Shown piece after piece: positions 1 to 6,873 of a DNA stretch of 14,246 bases. The stretch comes from Acidimicrobiales bacterium. GTDB lineage: Bacteria; Actinomycetota; Acidimicrobiia; Acidimicrobiales; Poriferisodaliceae. The notes beneath the pieces were generated by a model that worked only from the letters and a program-made list of their open reading frames with translations, had not been told where the DNA came from and did no database searches. The translations under genes and the position numbers were made by a program. Where the stretch lies: NCBI GenBank assembly GCA_020631315.1, contig JAHDHM010000053.1, forward strand, positions 1 through 14,246, in the 5' to 3' direction. Numbering within the stretch: the stretch's first letter is position 1; each line of letters opens with the position of its first letter.

Positions 1-404
1 GGCGTGCACACACCATCGACGGCACCCCGGTCGACCCCACCGAAGCCGTCCTCGCAGGCCTACTCGGACACATCCGACGCGTCGTCATCGACGACCACGG
101 TGTCGTCACCGACCTCGGACGAGTCCACAGGCTCTTCCGCAACGGCGCCGCGCTGGCAGTGAGGCTGGAGAGAACTACCTGCTACTGGCCCGGCTGCAAC
201 GTCCCCATCAGCCAATGCCAGATCGACCACATCAACCCATGGACACCACGACCCGACGGCACCGGAGGCGGACCAACCAACCCCCACAACGGCGCCGGCG
301 CCTGCGGCAGACACAACCGACTCAAAGAAACCGGCTACCGAGTCCACCGACAACCCGACGGCTCACTCACGATCCGACACCCCAACGGACACCTACTCGA
401 ATGA
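1..404 (+). CDS. HNH endonuclease-like protein, 3' end only (DUF222/13E12 type)
   Basis: The reading frame is open from base 3 to the TGA at 402-404, so this is the C-terminal 133 residues of a gene that starts left of the window. The end matches the HNH module of the actinobacterial DUF222/13E12-repeat family: a first cysteine pair in CYWPGC, then CQIDHINPW with the Asp-His pair, a GGPTNPHN segment, and CGRHNRLKE with the final Cys and His-Asn. These would form the metal-bound beta-beta-alpha nuclease fold. An internal GTG at 159 could be called as a start, but similar sequence continues upstream of it (RVHRLF just before the finger), so it is unlikely to be the true one. Family members are often multicopy in actinobacteria and their role is mostly unproven; an origin in selfish homing-type nucleases is an inference. 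Codon choice (many AC-rich codons such as AAC, CAC, ACC) looks somewhat unlike the next genes. Confidence 0.85.
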   Translation, partial: RAHTIDGTPVDPTEAVLAGLLGHIRRVVIDDHGVVTDLGRVHRLFRNGAALAVRLERTTCYWPGCNVPISQCQIDHINPWTPRPDGTGGGPTNPHNGAGACGRHNRLKETGYRVHRQPDGSLTIRHPNGHLLE

Positions 405-439
405 CCGCGCATTCGAACCCCGGGGCGACGCCGTCCTAC

Positions 440-462
440 CCTCGGCGGGTCGAGAGCCGAGG
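440..462 (+). promoter_or_regulatory. Perfect 7-bp hairpin covering the ribosome binding site of the thiolase-like gene
   Basis: CCTCGGC (440-446) and GCCGAGG (456-462) are exact reverse complements around a 9-base loop. The right arm contains GAGG (459-462), the only Shine-Dalgarno-like sequence, six bases before the ATG at 469. The hairpin could end transcription of the HNH gene (there is no T tract), or hide the ribosome site of the next gene. TACCCT at 437-442 also fits a TAnnnT -10 box, in which case the hairpin would lie mostly upstream of or across the transcript start. Only the base pairing is observed; the role is inferred. Confidence 0.4.
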
Positions 463-468
463 TCGACG

Positions 469-1935
469 ATGAGCACCGCTGCAACCACTCCCGTGATCGT
501 GGGCACCGCCCAGGTCGTCAACGCCCCGAGCGACAAGGGACTCACCGAACGGCCCGGACCGGTCGAGCTGATCGAACGCGCCATCCGCTCAGCACTCGAC
601 GATGCAGGCACACACGCACTCGTCGACCGGATCGGCTTGGTCGGCGTCGCCGGCGGGGTCTGGCGCTACTCGAACATGCCGCAGGTCCTCGAGGAACGGC
701 TCGGGGCGCCGGCGAGTCGCCACGTGCAGGCGAGCCTGTCCGGCAGCGGTCCTCAGGAGCTGCTGGCCATCGCTGCCGAAGCGATCGCGAACGGCGAGGT
801 GGACGTCGCGCTCGTCGCCGGTGGCGAAGCCAACTGGACCTGGCGCAGGCTCCGCAAGGCCGGCATCGAACCGGCATGGTCGACCGAACCCGGCGTGGGC
901 GAACCCGAACCGGCCGCCGCGATGGGCGACGGCGTCGGCGAGGACATGCGACTCCTCGGCGGCGCCCCGCCCTGGTACGCACTGATGGACGATCGGGTCC
1001 GGGCGACCGCCGGCCGCTCGGTGGACGCCCACCGGGACCGCATCGCGTCGAGGTGGGCCCGCTTCGCCGAGATCGCCGTCGACAACCCCTACGCCTGGGA
1101 CAGGTCCGGTCCGTCGATGGAATCGATCCGCGACGCCACGCCGGACAATCGGATGATCGCCTTCCCGTACACGAAGGCCATGGTCGCCAACAACCAGGTC
1201 GACATGGCCACCTGCACGATCCTCGCCTCCGAGCAGGTCGCCCGCGAGCTCGGGGTCGACGACGGCAAGTTCGTCTACCCCCTCGTCACCGTCGCCGGTC
1301 ACGAGACCCTCCGGGTCGCGCCACGCCGTGAGCTCGACGAGGCACCGGCGCTCGCGCTCGCCGGCACCCGGGCGTTCGAGCACGCAGGGTTCGGACCGGC
1401 CGACATCAGCCACGTCGACCTCTACGCCTGCTTCCCCTCGATCGTCGAGATCTCCGCCACAGCGCTCCGGCTCGACGACGGACGAGACCTCACGGTCACC
1501 GGCGGGCTCGGCTTCGCAGCCTCACCACTGTCCAACTGGGTCGGCCACTCCATCTCCGCCGTCACCGAATGCGTCCGCAACGGCGGCAACGGACTCGTCC
1601 ACGCCAACGGTGGCATCGCGACAAAGCAGTCGTTCGCCATCTACTCCCAAGAGCCCGCAGCCGACGGTTTCGCCCGCCTCGACATCCAGGACGAAGTCGA
1701 CCTCGCCGAACGTGCAGTGCTCCCCGAGCACTTCTCCGGCAGCGTCACGGTCGACGCCGCCACCGTCGTGTGGGACCGAGAAGGCCCACAGTTCGTGTTC
1801 GCCGGCGTCACGACCGACGGCGACGATCGCGGCTGGGCCAGATCGTCCGACCCGGACCTGATGGCCGAAGCACAGACCAACGGCATCGCCGGTCTGGCCG
1901 CCACCGTCGACGACGGGACGCTCCGGCTCGGCTGA
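469..1935 (+). CDS. Thiolase-like protein (TLP1/acetyl-CoA acetyltransferase-like) without catalytic cysteines
   Basis: A 488-residue protein with the thiolase fold, closest in pattern to mycobacterial SCP2-thiolase-like proteins of type 1, which are about 490-500 residues and carry an extra C-terminal domain. Visible landmarks are the opening VIVGTAQV, SGSGPQ at 91-96 where true thiolases carry the nucleophilic cysteine, DLYACFPS around 318-325, NWVGH with His360 in the place of the GHP histidine, and HANGGIATKQS around 378-388 where the second catalytic cysteine would lie. Both classical cysteines therefore appear replaced (by Ser91 and by the Asn-Gly region), as is usual for this subfamily, so ordinary thiolytic activity is doubtful. 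Residues after about 395 form the additional domain. The substrate is probably acyl-CoA or lipid related, but unproven. The ATG at 469 has GAGG six bases upstream. The VOC gene follows after 23 bases, probably in the same transcript. Confidence 0.8.
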   Translation: MSTAATTPVIVGTAQVVNAPSDKGLTERPGPVELIERAIRSALDDAGTHALVDRIGLVGVAGGVWRYSNMPQVLEERLGAPASRHVQASLSGSGPQELLAIAAEAIANGEVDVALVAGGEANWTWRRLRKAGIEPAWSTEPGVGEPEPAAAMGDGVGEDMRLLGGAPPWYALMDDRVRATAGRSVDAHRDRIASRWARFAEIAVDNPYAWDRSGPSMESIRDATPDNRMIAFPYTKAMVANNQVDMATCTILASEQVARELGVDDGKFVYPLVTVAGHETLRVAPRRELDEAPALALAGTRAFEHAGFGPADISHVDLYACFPSIVEISATALRLDDGRDLTVTGGLGFAASPLSNWVGHSISAVTECVRNGGNGLVHANGGIATKQSFAIYSQEPAADGFARLDIQDEVDLAERAVLPEHFSGSVTVDAATVVWDREGPQFVFAGVTTDGDDRGWARSSDPDLMAEAQTNGIAGLAATVDDGTLRLG

Positions 1936-1958
1936 CCGCCGAGTGAGAGACTGCCCCC

Positions 1959-2660
1959 ATGCTGCGTCTTCGCCAGGTCGTCACCGTCGCTCGTGAGCTC
2001 CGCCCCGTCGAGACCGAGCTCATCGACCAGCTCGGCCTCGAGGTCGCCTACCGAGACCCGGGCCTGCGGGTGTTCGGCCTGCGACACGGCCTGTATCCCA
2101 TCGGTGATCGGCTGCTCGAAGTCGTGTCACCCCGGGAGGACGGCACCACGGCCGGGCGCTACCTCGATCGGCGTGGTGGCGACGGCGGGTACATGCTGAT
2201 CCTCCAAGTCGATGACCTCGAGCCGTACCGGCGCCGGATGGCCGAGCTCGGCATCCGGCTCGTCTACGAACCGACCGGACCCGGCATCGAAGGACTTCAC
2301 CTGCATCCGGCCGACGTCGGTGGCGCCATCCTCTCGATCGACGTCGCCACACCCGCCGACTCGTGGGGCTGGGCGGGCCCCGACTGGCCGTACCACTCGA
2401 CCGGGAAGGTCGTCACCGACATCGTCGCCGCCGACATCCAGGCCGCCGACCCCGGCGCCATGGCCCACCGCTGGTCGGCCCTCCTCGGCACGACCGCAAA
2501 CGACGATCACGTCGTGGCGCTCGACGACGCCGAGCTGCGTTTCGTTCCCGACACCGACGGGCGAGGCCCCGGCGTGGCCGGCTTCGACGTCGTCGCCACC
2601 GACCACACCCGTGCCGGCGAGACCCTCACCATCGGAGGGGTCCACTACCGGTTCGTGTGA
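1959..2660 (+). CDS. Glyoxalase/VOC-superfamily protein
   Basis: A 233-residue protein resembling the glyoxalase-like branch of the vicinal-oxygen-chelate fold. Paired beta-alpha-beta segments are visible: LRQVVTVARELRPVETELIDQLG at the start, then LLEVVSP near residues 52-58 and YMLILQVDDLEPYRRRMAELGIR in the first half, closing with GLHLHPADVGGAILSIDV near 112-129. The second half repeats a weaker version (TDIVAADIQ, HRWSALLG, ELRFVPD). Candidate metal ligands are Glu54 and a histidine of HLHP, but the full ligand set cannot be fixed by eye. Such proteins act as lyases, isomerases or epimerases, for example methylmalonyl-CoA epimerase; this one lacks features that would name the reaction. 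It lies 23 bp behind the thiolase-like gene, which suggests cotranscription, and ends 9 bp from a convergent gene. Confidence 0.75.
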   Translation: MLRLRQVVTVARELRPVETELIDQLGLEVAYRDPGLRVFGLRHGLYPIGDRLLEVVSPREDGTTAGRYLDRRGGDGGYMLILQVDDLEPYRRRMAELGIRLVYEPTGPGIEGLHLHPADVGGAILSIDVATPADSWGWAGPDWPYHSTGKVVTDIVAADIQAADPGAMAHRWSALLGTTANDDHVVALDDAELRFVPDTDGRGPGVAGFDVVATDHTRAGETLTIGGVHYRFV

Positions 2661-2676
2661 GCCGCCCGCTCACTCG
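2654..2676. terminator. Candidate bidirectional terminator hairpin between convergent genes
   Basis: GTGAGC (2657-2662) and GCTCAC (2668-2673) pair perfectly over a 5-base loop; beyond one T-T mismatch two more G-C pairs extend the stem (2654-2655 with 2675-2676). Both stop codons, TGA at 2658-2660 and TCA at 2670-2672, sit in the arms. There is no T tract on either side, so this would be a weak or actinobacterial-style terminator. Confidence 0.4.
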
Positions 2677-4388
2677 GCCAGGAAGATCCTGAACGCATCC
2701 GACGAGATCACGAACGCCGCCGAGTCACCGACGTCGAAGACCCGTGCCACCACATCGGTCGCGCCGACATCGGGAAGATCGGACAGCGGACGGTGGCTCC
2801 AGTTCCCCTTCTGGTCACGACGGGACACCAAGGACAGCTGCTGCGGCAACGGACGATCCAGCCACTCCATCGCCGCGTCGAACTCGGCTCGCGGCACCGA
2901 GACGACGACCTCGTCGCCCGACAACAGGCCGACGGTGTCGACCCCGACGTCAGCCCAGGCGAAGGGCGCCGCAGGCGTCGACTCACGCTCGAGCAACGTC
3001 GACCCGTCAGCAGCCAGCACGGTGACGCCGTAGGTCACGCCGAACCGGCCTTCCCCGAACTCACTGCGGAAGGTGATCGAGAGATCCTCGTGTTCGACGT
3101 CGACCGTCCGCGTCGACGGTTCGGTCCAGCGCGTCGCGGCATACCAGACGCCATCGACGTCGACGACGGCATCGATCGCGATCTCGGGCGGCAGGCCGAC
3201 ATCACGGAACGTCACACCGCCGTCCAGAGAGAGCTGGCCGGGCCGCGCCGAGTCGACGACGAACGCGTTGCTGGGTGTGCCCAGTACCAGCGGGTCGCCC
3301 ACGACGAATGACGTGTTCGGCAGCTCCGTTGCGACGCCGTCGACGAAGCGGATCACCAGAGAGCCCCCGTCCGGAGCGAGGCCCCAGACGACGAAGCCGC
3401 CGTCGATCGCGCTGAGGAAGCCGCCGTCGAGCAGGTGCCGGATCGGGGCCTCGCCTTCGCCCTCGAACAACAGCAGGGTCCCAGGCCCGGTGTCGCCGCG
3501 ACGCGACGCCTGCGCAGCAATGGGGTCCACACCGAGCTCGGACCAGGTGACCAGCTCGCCGCCCCGGCCCGACGACGGTGACAACACGATGCCCTCGAAC
3601 GTCGTCCTCGACACGTCGCTGGTCTCGAAGTCGGTCCCGACGACGAGACAGCGCGCCAGCATCTCGACCTCCGGCACCCACTTCAGCGCGACCGACGAGC
3701 CGGAGACCGCCAGCGTCACCGACCCTGACGGACGCCCCAGTCGGGTGAACTCCTCCGGGTCCTCGAGCACGACGTCGTGCACGGCCCAGGTCGCACCGCC
3801 GTCCGACGTGTGCACCACCCGGGCTCGCTGGGTCGGCAGGTCGCACTCGCTGAAGGTCTCGTCCTCGGTCAGGCGGGCGCCGGCCACGCTGTCGCCCGCT
3901 GACGCGAAGATCGTCCGGCTCGGGGAGTCGATCGCTGTGAGACCCTCAGGATCCGAGACGGCGAGCCAGGACATCAGATCGGCGGTGCGCTGCAGGCCCG
4001 TGCCGCGCTGACGCCAGCCACCTGACGTGGGAATGGGCGTCGCCCACAACGAACCACCGGTAATCGGATCGTCGACGGCGACGAGATCGAACGGATCCCC
4101 GGAACCGTCGGCGCCGAGGATGGCGTCGATCCGGAAGACCTCTCCGTCCACGGCGACGAAACCGGGTGCGAGCTCTGCCTCCGGTGCGATCGACACCGGT
4201 GTCTCCTCGACCGGTTCGGCGGACTCGGGTTCAGGCGCAGAGCGATCGAGGGCGACGAGGCCCAGCACCACCACGAGGACGCCCGCCACGGCGACGAGCA
4301 CGAACTTCAGGCCACCGCCCGACGAGCGCTCGACCACGCCCGCGTCGGTCGACGACGGGAGCTCGTCGAGGTACTCGATCTCATCCAC
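2670..4388 (-). CDS. Membrane-anchored extracytoplasmic protein with Asp-box/BNR propeller repeats
   Basis: From the GTG at 4388 this is 572 residues: a short acidic cytoplasmic N-terminus, one transmembrane helix at about 27-47, a Pro/Glu-rich linker, then a long beta-rich region without further hydrophobic helices. Asp-box motifs of the S-x-D-G-G-x-T-W/F type occur at about 194-201 (TSDGGATW) and 387-394 (SLDGGVTF), as in sialidase- and sortilin-like beta-propellers, so the bulk is expected outside the membrane. The sialidase arginine triad is not evident and no enzyme activity is proposed; ligand binding or a structural role is equally possible. The GTG start overlaps the epoxide hydrolase stop by 8 bases, which suggests translational coupling. 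The reading frame extends upstream to an ATG at 4466, but that lies inside the hydrolase gene and adds a Ser-rich segment with no family character. GTG at residue 18 is another possible start. Confidence 0.75.
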   Translation of the reverse strand: MDEIEYLDELPSSTDAGVVERSSGGGLKFVLVAVAGVLVVVLGLVALDRSAPEPESAEPVEETPVSIAPEAELAPGFVAVDGEVFRIDAILGADGSGDPFDLVAVDDPITGGSLWATPIPTSGGWRQRGTGLQRTADLMSWLAVSDPEGLTAIDSPSRTIFASAGDSVAGARLTEDETFSECDLPTQRARVVHTSDGGATWAVHDVVLEDPEEFTRLGRPSGSVTLAVSGSSVALKWVPEVEMLARCLVVGTDFETSDVSRTTFEGIVLSPSSGRGGELVTWSELGVDPIAAQASRRGDTGPGTLLLFEGEGEAPIRHLLDGGFLSAIDGGFVVWGLAPDGGSLVIRFVDGVATELPNTSFVVGDPLVLGTPSNAFVVDSARPGQLSLDGGVTFRDVGLPPEIAIDAVVDVDGVWYAATRWTEPSTRTVDVEHEDLSITFRSEFGEGRFGVTYGVTVLAADGSTLLERESTPAAPFAWADVGVDTVGLLSGDEVVVSVPRAEFDAAMEWLDRPLPQQLSLVSRRDQKGNWSHRPLSDLPDVGATDVVARVFDVGDSAAFVISSDAFRIFLAE

Positions 4389-5544
4389 TGGCGTGCAGCG
4401 TCCGGACGAACGCCCGGACGTCGTCGACGAACAGCTCCGGCTGTTCGAAGGCGGCGAAGTGACCACCGCGTGGCATGTCCGTCCAGTGGGTCACGTTGTA
4501 GGTGTTCTCGACCCAGCGGCGGGGCCCGCGGATGATCTCCTCGGGGAACGACGCCACTCCCGTCGGCACCTCGACCGGGCCGCGCCCGGCGAAGCGGGTG
4601 AAGCTCTCCCAGTACAGACGACCCGACGACGCACCCGCACCGTTCAGCCAGTAGAGCATCACGTTGTCGAGCATCTGGTCGCGGCTGAGGGCGTTCTCCG
4701 GGTGGCCGTCACAGTCGGTCCAGCGCCAGAACTTCTCGACGATCCACGCCATCTGACCGACCGGCGAGTCGGCCAGGCCGTACCCGAGCGTCTGCGGTCG
4801 GGTGGCCTGCTGGGTGGCGTAGCCCGAGTCCCACTCCTGGTAGTACTTCCGGGCCTCCATGGCAGCGAGCTCGTCGGGCAGCGGATCCTCGAGCTGCTCG
4901 GGTGTCGGGCGCCCGACCGGCATGTTCGAGTGGATGGCGATGCAGGCACCACCGTTGCGGCCCAGCTGGGTGGTGATGGCGCTCCCCCAGTCGCCGCCCT
5001 GCGCGACGAAACGGTCGTAGCCGAGCCGCTCCATGAGCTGTGCCCACGCGGCTGCGATGTGCTCGAGCCCCCAACCGGTCGAGGTCGGCTTGGCGCTGAA
5101 GCCGTACCCGGGCAACGAGGGCGCCACGACGTGGAAGGCGTCCGCCGCGTCGCCACCGTGGGCCACCGGATCGACGAGCGGGTCGATCACGGCGTCGAAC
5201 TCGACGATCGAGCCGGGCCAACCGTGCGTGATCAACAACGGCATGGCGTCCGGGTACGGTGACCGCTGGTGGACGAAGTGGATGTCCAGCTGATCCGACC
5301 CTTCCGGTCCGTCGAGCGGCGTCACGAAGTGGTCGAGCCGGTTCAGCCGCTGTTCGGTGGCCCGCCAGTCGTACTCGTCGGCCCAGTACCGGGCCAGCTC
5401 CTGGGTGTAGGCCAGCGGCATACCCTGCGACCAGTCGTCGACGGTCTCGGCGTCCGGCCAGCGTGTCGAGGACAGACGGCGCTGTAGGTCATCGAGCTGT
5501 TCCTGCGGGACGTCGATCGTGAAGGGACGGATCAGCTCGGCCAT
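4381..5544 (-). CDS. Epoxide hydrolase (alpha/beta-hydrolase with EHN domain)
   Basis: A 387-residue protein of the microsomal-type epoxide hydrolase family, which opens epoxides to vicinal diols through an aspartyl ester. The N-terminal EHN domain starts at once (IRPFTIDVPQEQLDDLQRRL, then TRWPD). The hydrolase core shows HGWPGS at 107-112 for the oxyanion hole, GGDWGS at 183-188 with the nucleophile Asp185, DSPVGQMAWIVEKFWRW around 259-275, RLYWES with Tyr311 as a candidate epoxide-polarising tyrosine, and RGGHFAAFEQPE with His362 as the charge-relay histidine. The acidic partner could not be assigned with certainty. Length is usual for bacterial members. ATG 5544 is chosen because the EHN domain begins there; the frame upstream is antisense to the next gene. 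No Shine-Dalgarno sequence is visible, but TACCGT lies six bases upstream, compatible with a leaderless mRNA. The substrate is unknown. Confidence 0.92.
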   Translation of the reverse strand: MAELIRPFTIDVPQEQLDDLQRRLSSTRWPDAETVDDWSQGMPLAYTQELARYWADEYDWRATEQRLNRLDHFVTPLDGPEGSDQLDIHFVHQRSPYPDAMPLLITHGWPGSIVEFDAVIDPLVDPVAHGGDAADAFHVVAPSLPGYGFSAKPTSTGWGLEHIAAAWAQLMERLGYDRFVAQGGDWGSAITTQLGRNGGACIAIHSNMPVGRPTPEQLEDPLPDELAAMEARKYYQEWDSGYATQQATRPQTLGYGLADSPVGQMAWIVEKFWRWTDCDGHPENALSRDQMLDNVMLYWLNGAGASSGRLYWESFTRFAGRGPVEVPTGVASFPEEIIRGPRRWVENTYNVTHWTDMPRGGHFAAFEQPELFVDDVRAFVRTLHASG

Positions 5545-5550
5545 GCGTCG

Positions 5551-5556
5551 ACGGTA
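5551..5556 (-). promoter_or_regulatory. Candidate -10 box of a leaderless promoter for the epoxide hydrolase
   Basis: On the minus strand TACCGT ends six bases before the ATG at 5544, the spacing of leaderless actinobacterial promoters (TAnnnT), and no ribosome site is present. No good -35 is seen. The whole divergent spacer is only 42 bp, so this box overlaps whatever controls the enoyl-CoA hydratase gene on the other strand. Confidence 0.3.
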
Positions 5557-5586
5557 GTCGGGTGCTCGGCCTCTCACGTCGGTCGC

Positions 5587-6372
5587 ATGGCAGACGCACT
5601 TCGAGTCGAACAGGACGGCGGGGTGCTCGTCCTGACCAACGACGATGCCCCGATCAACCGGATGACGTTCGAGTACATGGACGCCGTCGAGGCCGAGATC
5701 GAACGAGCCGCCGACGACCCGACGATCCGAGCGATCGTGTTCACCGCGTCGGGCGACACGAACTTCTCGGTGGGCATGGACCTCAAGCAGCTCATGACCG
5801 GTGCCCGCGAGCGTGGCGGCATGGACGGCGTGCTCGACCAGCGCCGCCGAGTACTGCACCGAATCGAGACGCTCGGCAAACCGTCGATCGCCACGCTGTT
5901 CGGCTACTGCCTCGGTGGCGGTCTGGAGCTGCCGCTCGCGTGCCACTTCCGGTTCGCTGCTGCCGAGGGCGCCCGCATCGGGCTGCCCGAGCTCGACCTC
6001 GGCACCGTGCCGGCGTGGGGAGGCTCGGCACGACTGGCCCGCACGGTCGGCCGCGACCATGCGCTCGATCTGATGCTGCGAGCCAAGAAGATCGACAGCC
6101 CGGAGGCGCTCCGGATCGGGCTGGTCACCGAAGTGCATCCGCTCGACGAGTTGAAGGACGCAGCGATGGCGTTGGCCCGCGAGCTGGCCGCCATGCCGCC
6201 GGCTGCAGTCGCCGGCGTTCTGGACGTGGTGGTCAACCACTCCCATCTGCCACTGGACGACGCTCTCGACGCCGAACGTCGTGCCGTGCGCGCCTGCTCC
6301 GGCACCAAGGATCAGATCGAGGGGATGACGGCCTTCATGGAGAAGCGCCGCCCGGTGTTCACCGGGGAGTGA
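5587..6372 (+). CDS. Enoyl-CoA hydratase/isomerase family protein
   Basis: A 261-residue crotonase-superfamily protein acting on an acyl-CoA thioester in the cytoplasm, probably hydrating a 2-enoyl-CoA. The oxyanion-hole strands are clear: NFSVGMDLKQL around 59-69 and GYCLGGGLELPLACHFRF around 106-123. Both catalytic glutamates of true hydratases are present, Glu114 in GGGLEL and Glu135 in GLPELDLGTVPAWGG, 21 residues apart as against 20 in the classical enzyme. This argues for hydratase chemistry rather than a one-glutamate isomerase, though the superfamily is broad. Length is typical. ATG 5587 is the natural start; no Shine-Dalgarno sequence is evident. It diverges from the epoxide hydrolase and converges with a small membrane-protein gene 18 bp beyond its stop, so it is probably monocistronic. 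Confidence 0.9.
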   Translation: MADALRVEQDGGVLVLTNDDAPINRMTFEYMDAVEAEIERAADDPTIRAIVFTASGDTNFSVGMDLKQLMTGARERGGMDGVLDQRRRVLHRIETLGKPSIATLFGYCLGGGLELPLACHFRFAAAEGARIGLPELDLGTVPAWGGSARLARTVGRDHALDLMLRAKKIDSPEALRIGLVTEVHPLDELKDAAMALARELAAMPPAAVAGVLDVVVNHSHLPLDDALDAERRAVRACSGTKDQIEGMTAFMEKRRPVFTGE

Positions 6373-6393
6373 GCAGCTGACGCGCTGCGCTCA
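6370..6393. terminator. Candidate bidirectional terminator hairpin
   Basis: TGAGC-AGC (6370-6377) can pair with GCT-(GC)-GCTCA (6384-6393), eight pairs with a 2-base bulge around the loop TGACGC. As at 2654-2676, the stop codons of the two facing genes (TGA 6370-6372, TCA 6391-6393) form the base of the stem. No T tract follows. Confidence 0.35.
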
Positions 6394-6873
6394 GCCGGCG
6401 AACGATGCGGCGCGTGCACGCCGGCGGCGCTCGGCGTCGAACTCGTGCAGCTCGGACTGGATGTCGATCCCGTACAGGAACACCGCGCAGACCATCCCCA
6501 CGGCGACTCTGGCGATGATCAGGGCGGGGCCGCCGAACGCGCCGGACGGGTCGTGCATCGGTTCGAGGATGGGGGCGCTGAGCCCGAGGCCGAGCAGCAC
6601 GAGGATCGGCGCACCGAAGCACAGGAAGACGAGCGCGTAGAGCCGTCCCACGCCGCGCATGACGAGGCACGCGCCGACGCAGCCCACAGCGAGCCAACCC
6701 GTCGTGACCGACTCGATCGTCGCGACACCGACTGCCCAGGCAGCGAGGAACGGTGTGGCCAGTCCGTAGCCCATCACCAGGATCCGCCGTCGGCTCGGAC
6801 GCCCCGACGGCAACGGCTCCCTCGTCGCGAGATCGCCACCCGTCACCACCACGTCACCCATGTGAGCTGTCAT
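6391..6873 (-). CDS. Small four-helix membrane protein of unknown function
   Basis: A 160-residue protein I do not recognise. It has a polar N-terminus of about 30 residues ending in a basic cluster (RPSRRR), four hydrophobic segments at roughly 31-53, 58-74, 77-103 and 116-136, and a charged tail rich in Glu and Arg ending RRRRARAASFAG. Basic clusters at both ends suggest both termini lie in the cytoplasm. The start at 6873 overlaps the upstream antiporter gene by 20 bases; a second ATG at 6861 would overlap by 8. Neither has a visible ribosome site, so translation is probably coupled to the antiporter, and an accessory role in the same ion-transport unit is a fair but unproven guess. Confidence 0.7.
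   Translation of the reverse strand: MTAHMGDVVVTGGDLATREPLPSGRPSRRRILVMGYGLATPFLAAWAVGVATIESVTTGWLAVGCVGACLVMRGVGRLYALVFLCFGAPILVLLGLGLSAPILEPMHDPSGAFGGPALIIARVAVGMVCAVFLYGIDIQSELHEFDAERRRRARAASFAG

Noticed and set aside
589..1413. 274-codon minus-strand frame inside the thiolase-like gene
   Set aside because: Antisense shadow without recognisable motifs or a start signal.
2793..4011. Plus-strand frames of up to 312 codons across the propeller gene
   Set aside because: Ser/Thr/Arg-rich shadow sequence; the minus strand has a transmembrane helix and Asp-box motifs in a continuous frame.
5545..6246. N-terminal extension of the epoxide hydrolase reading frame by 234 residues
   Set aside because: It is antisense to the enoyl-CoA hydratase, which carries all family motifs; the EHN domain begins at ATG 5544.
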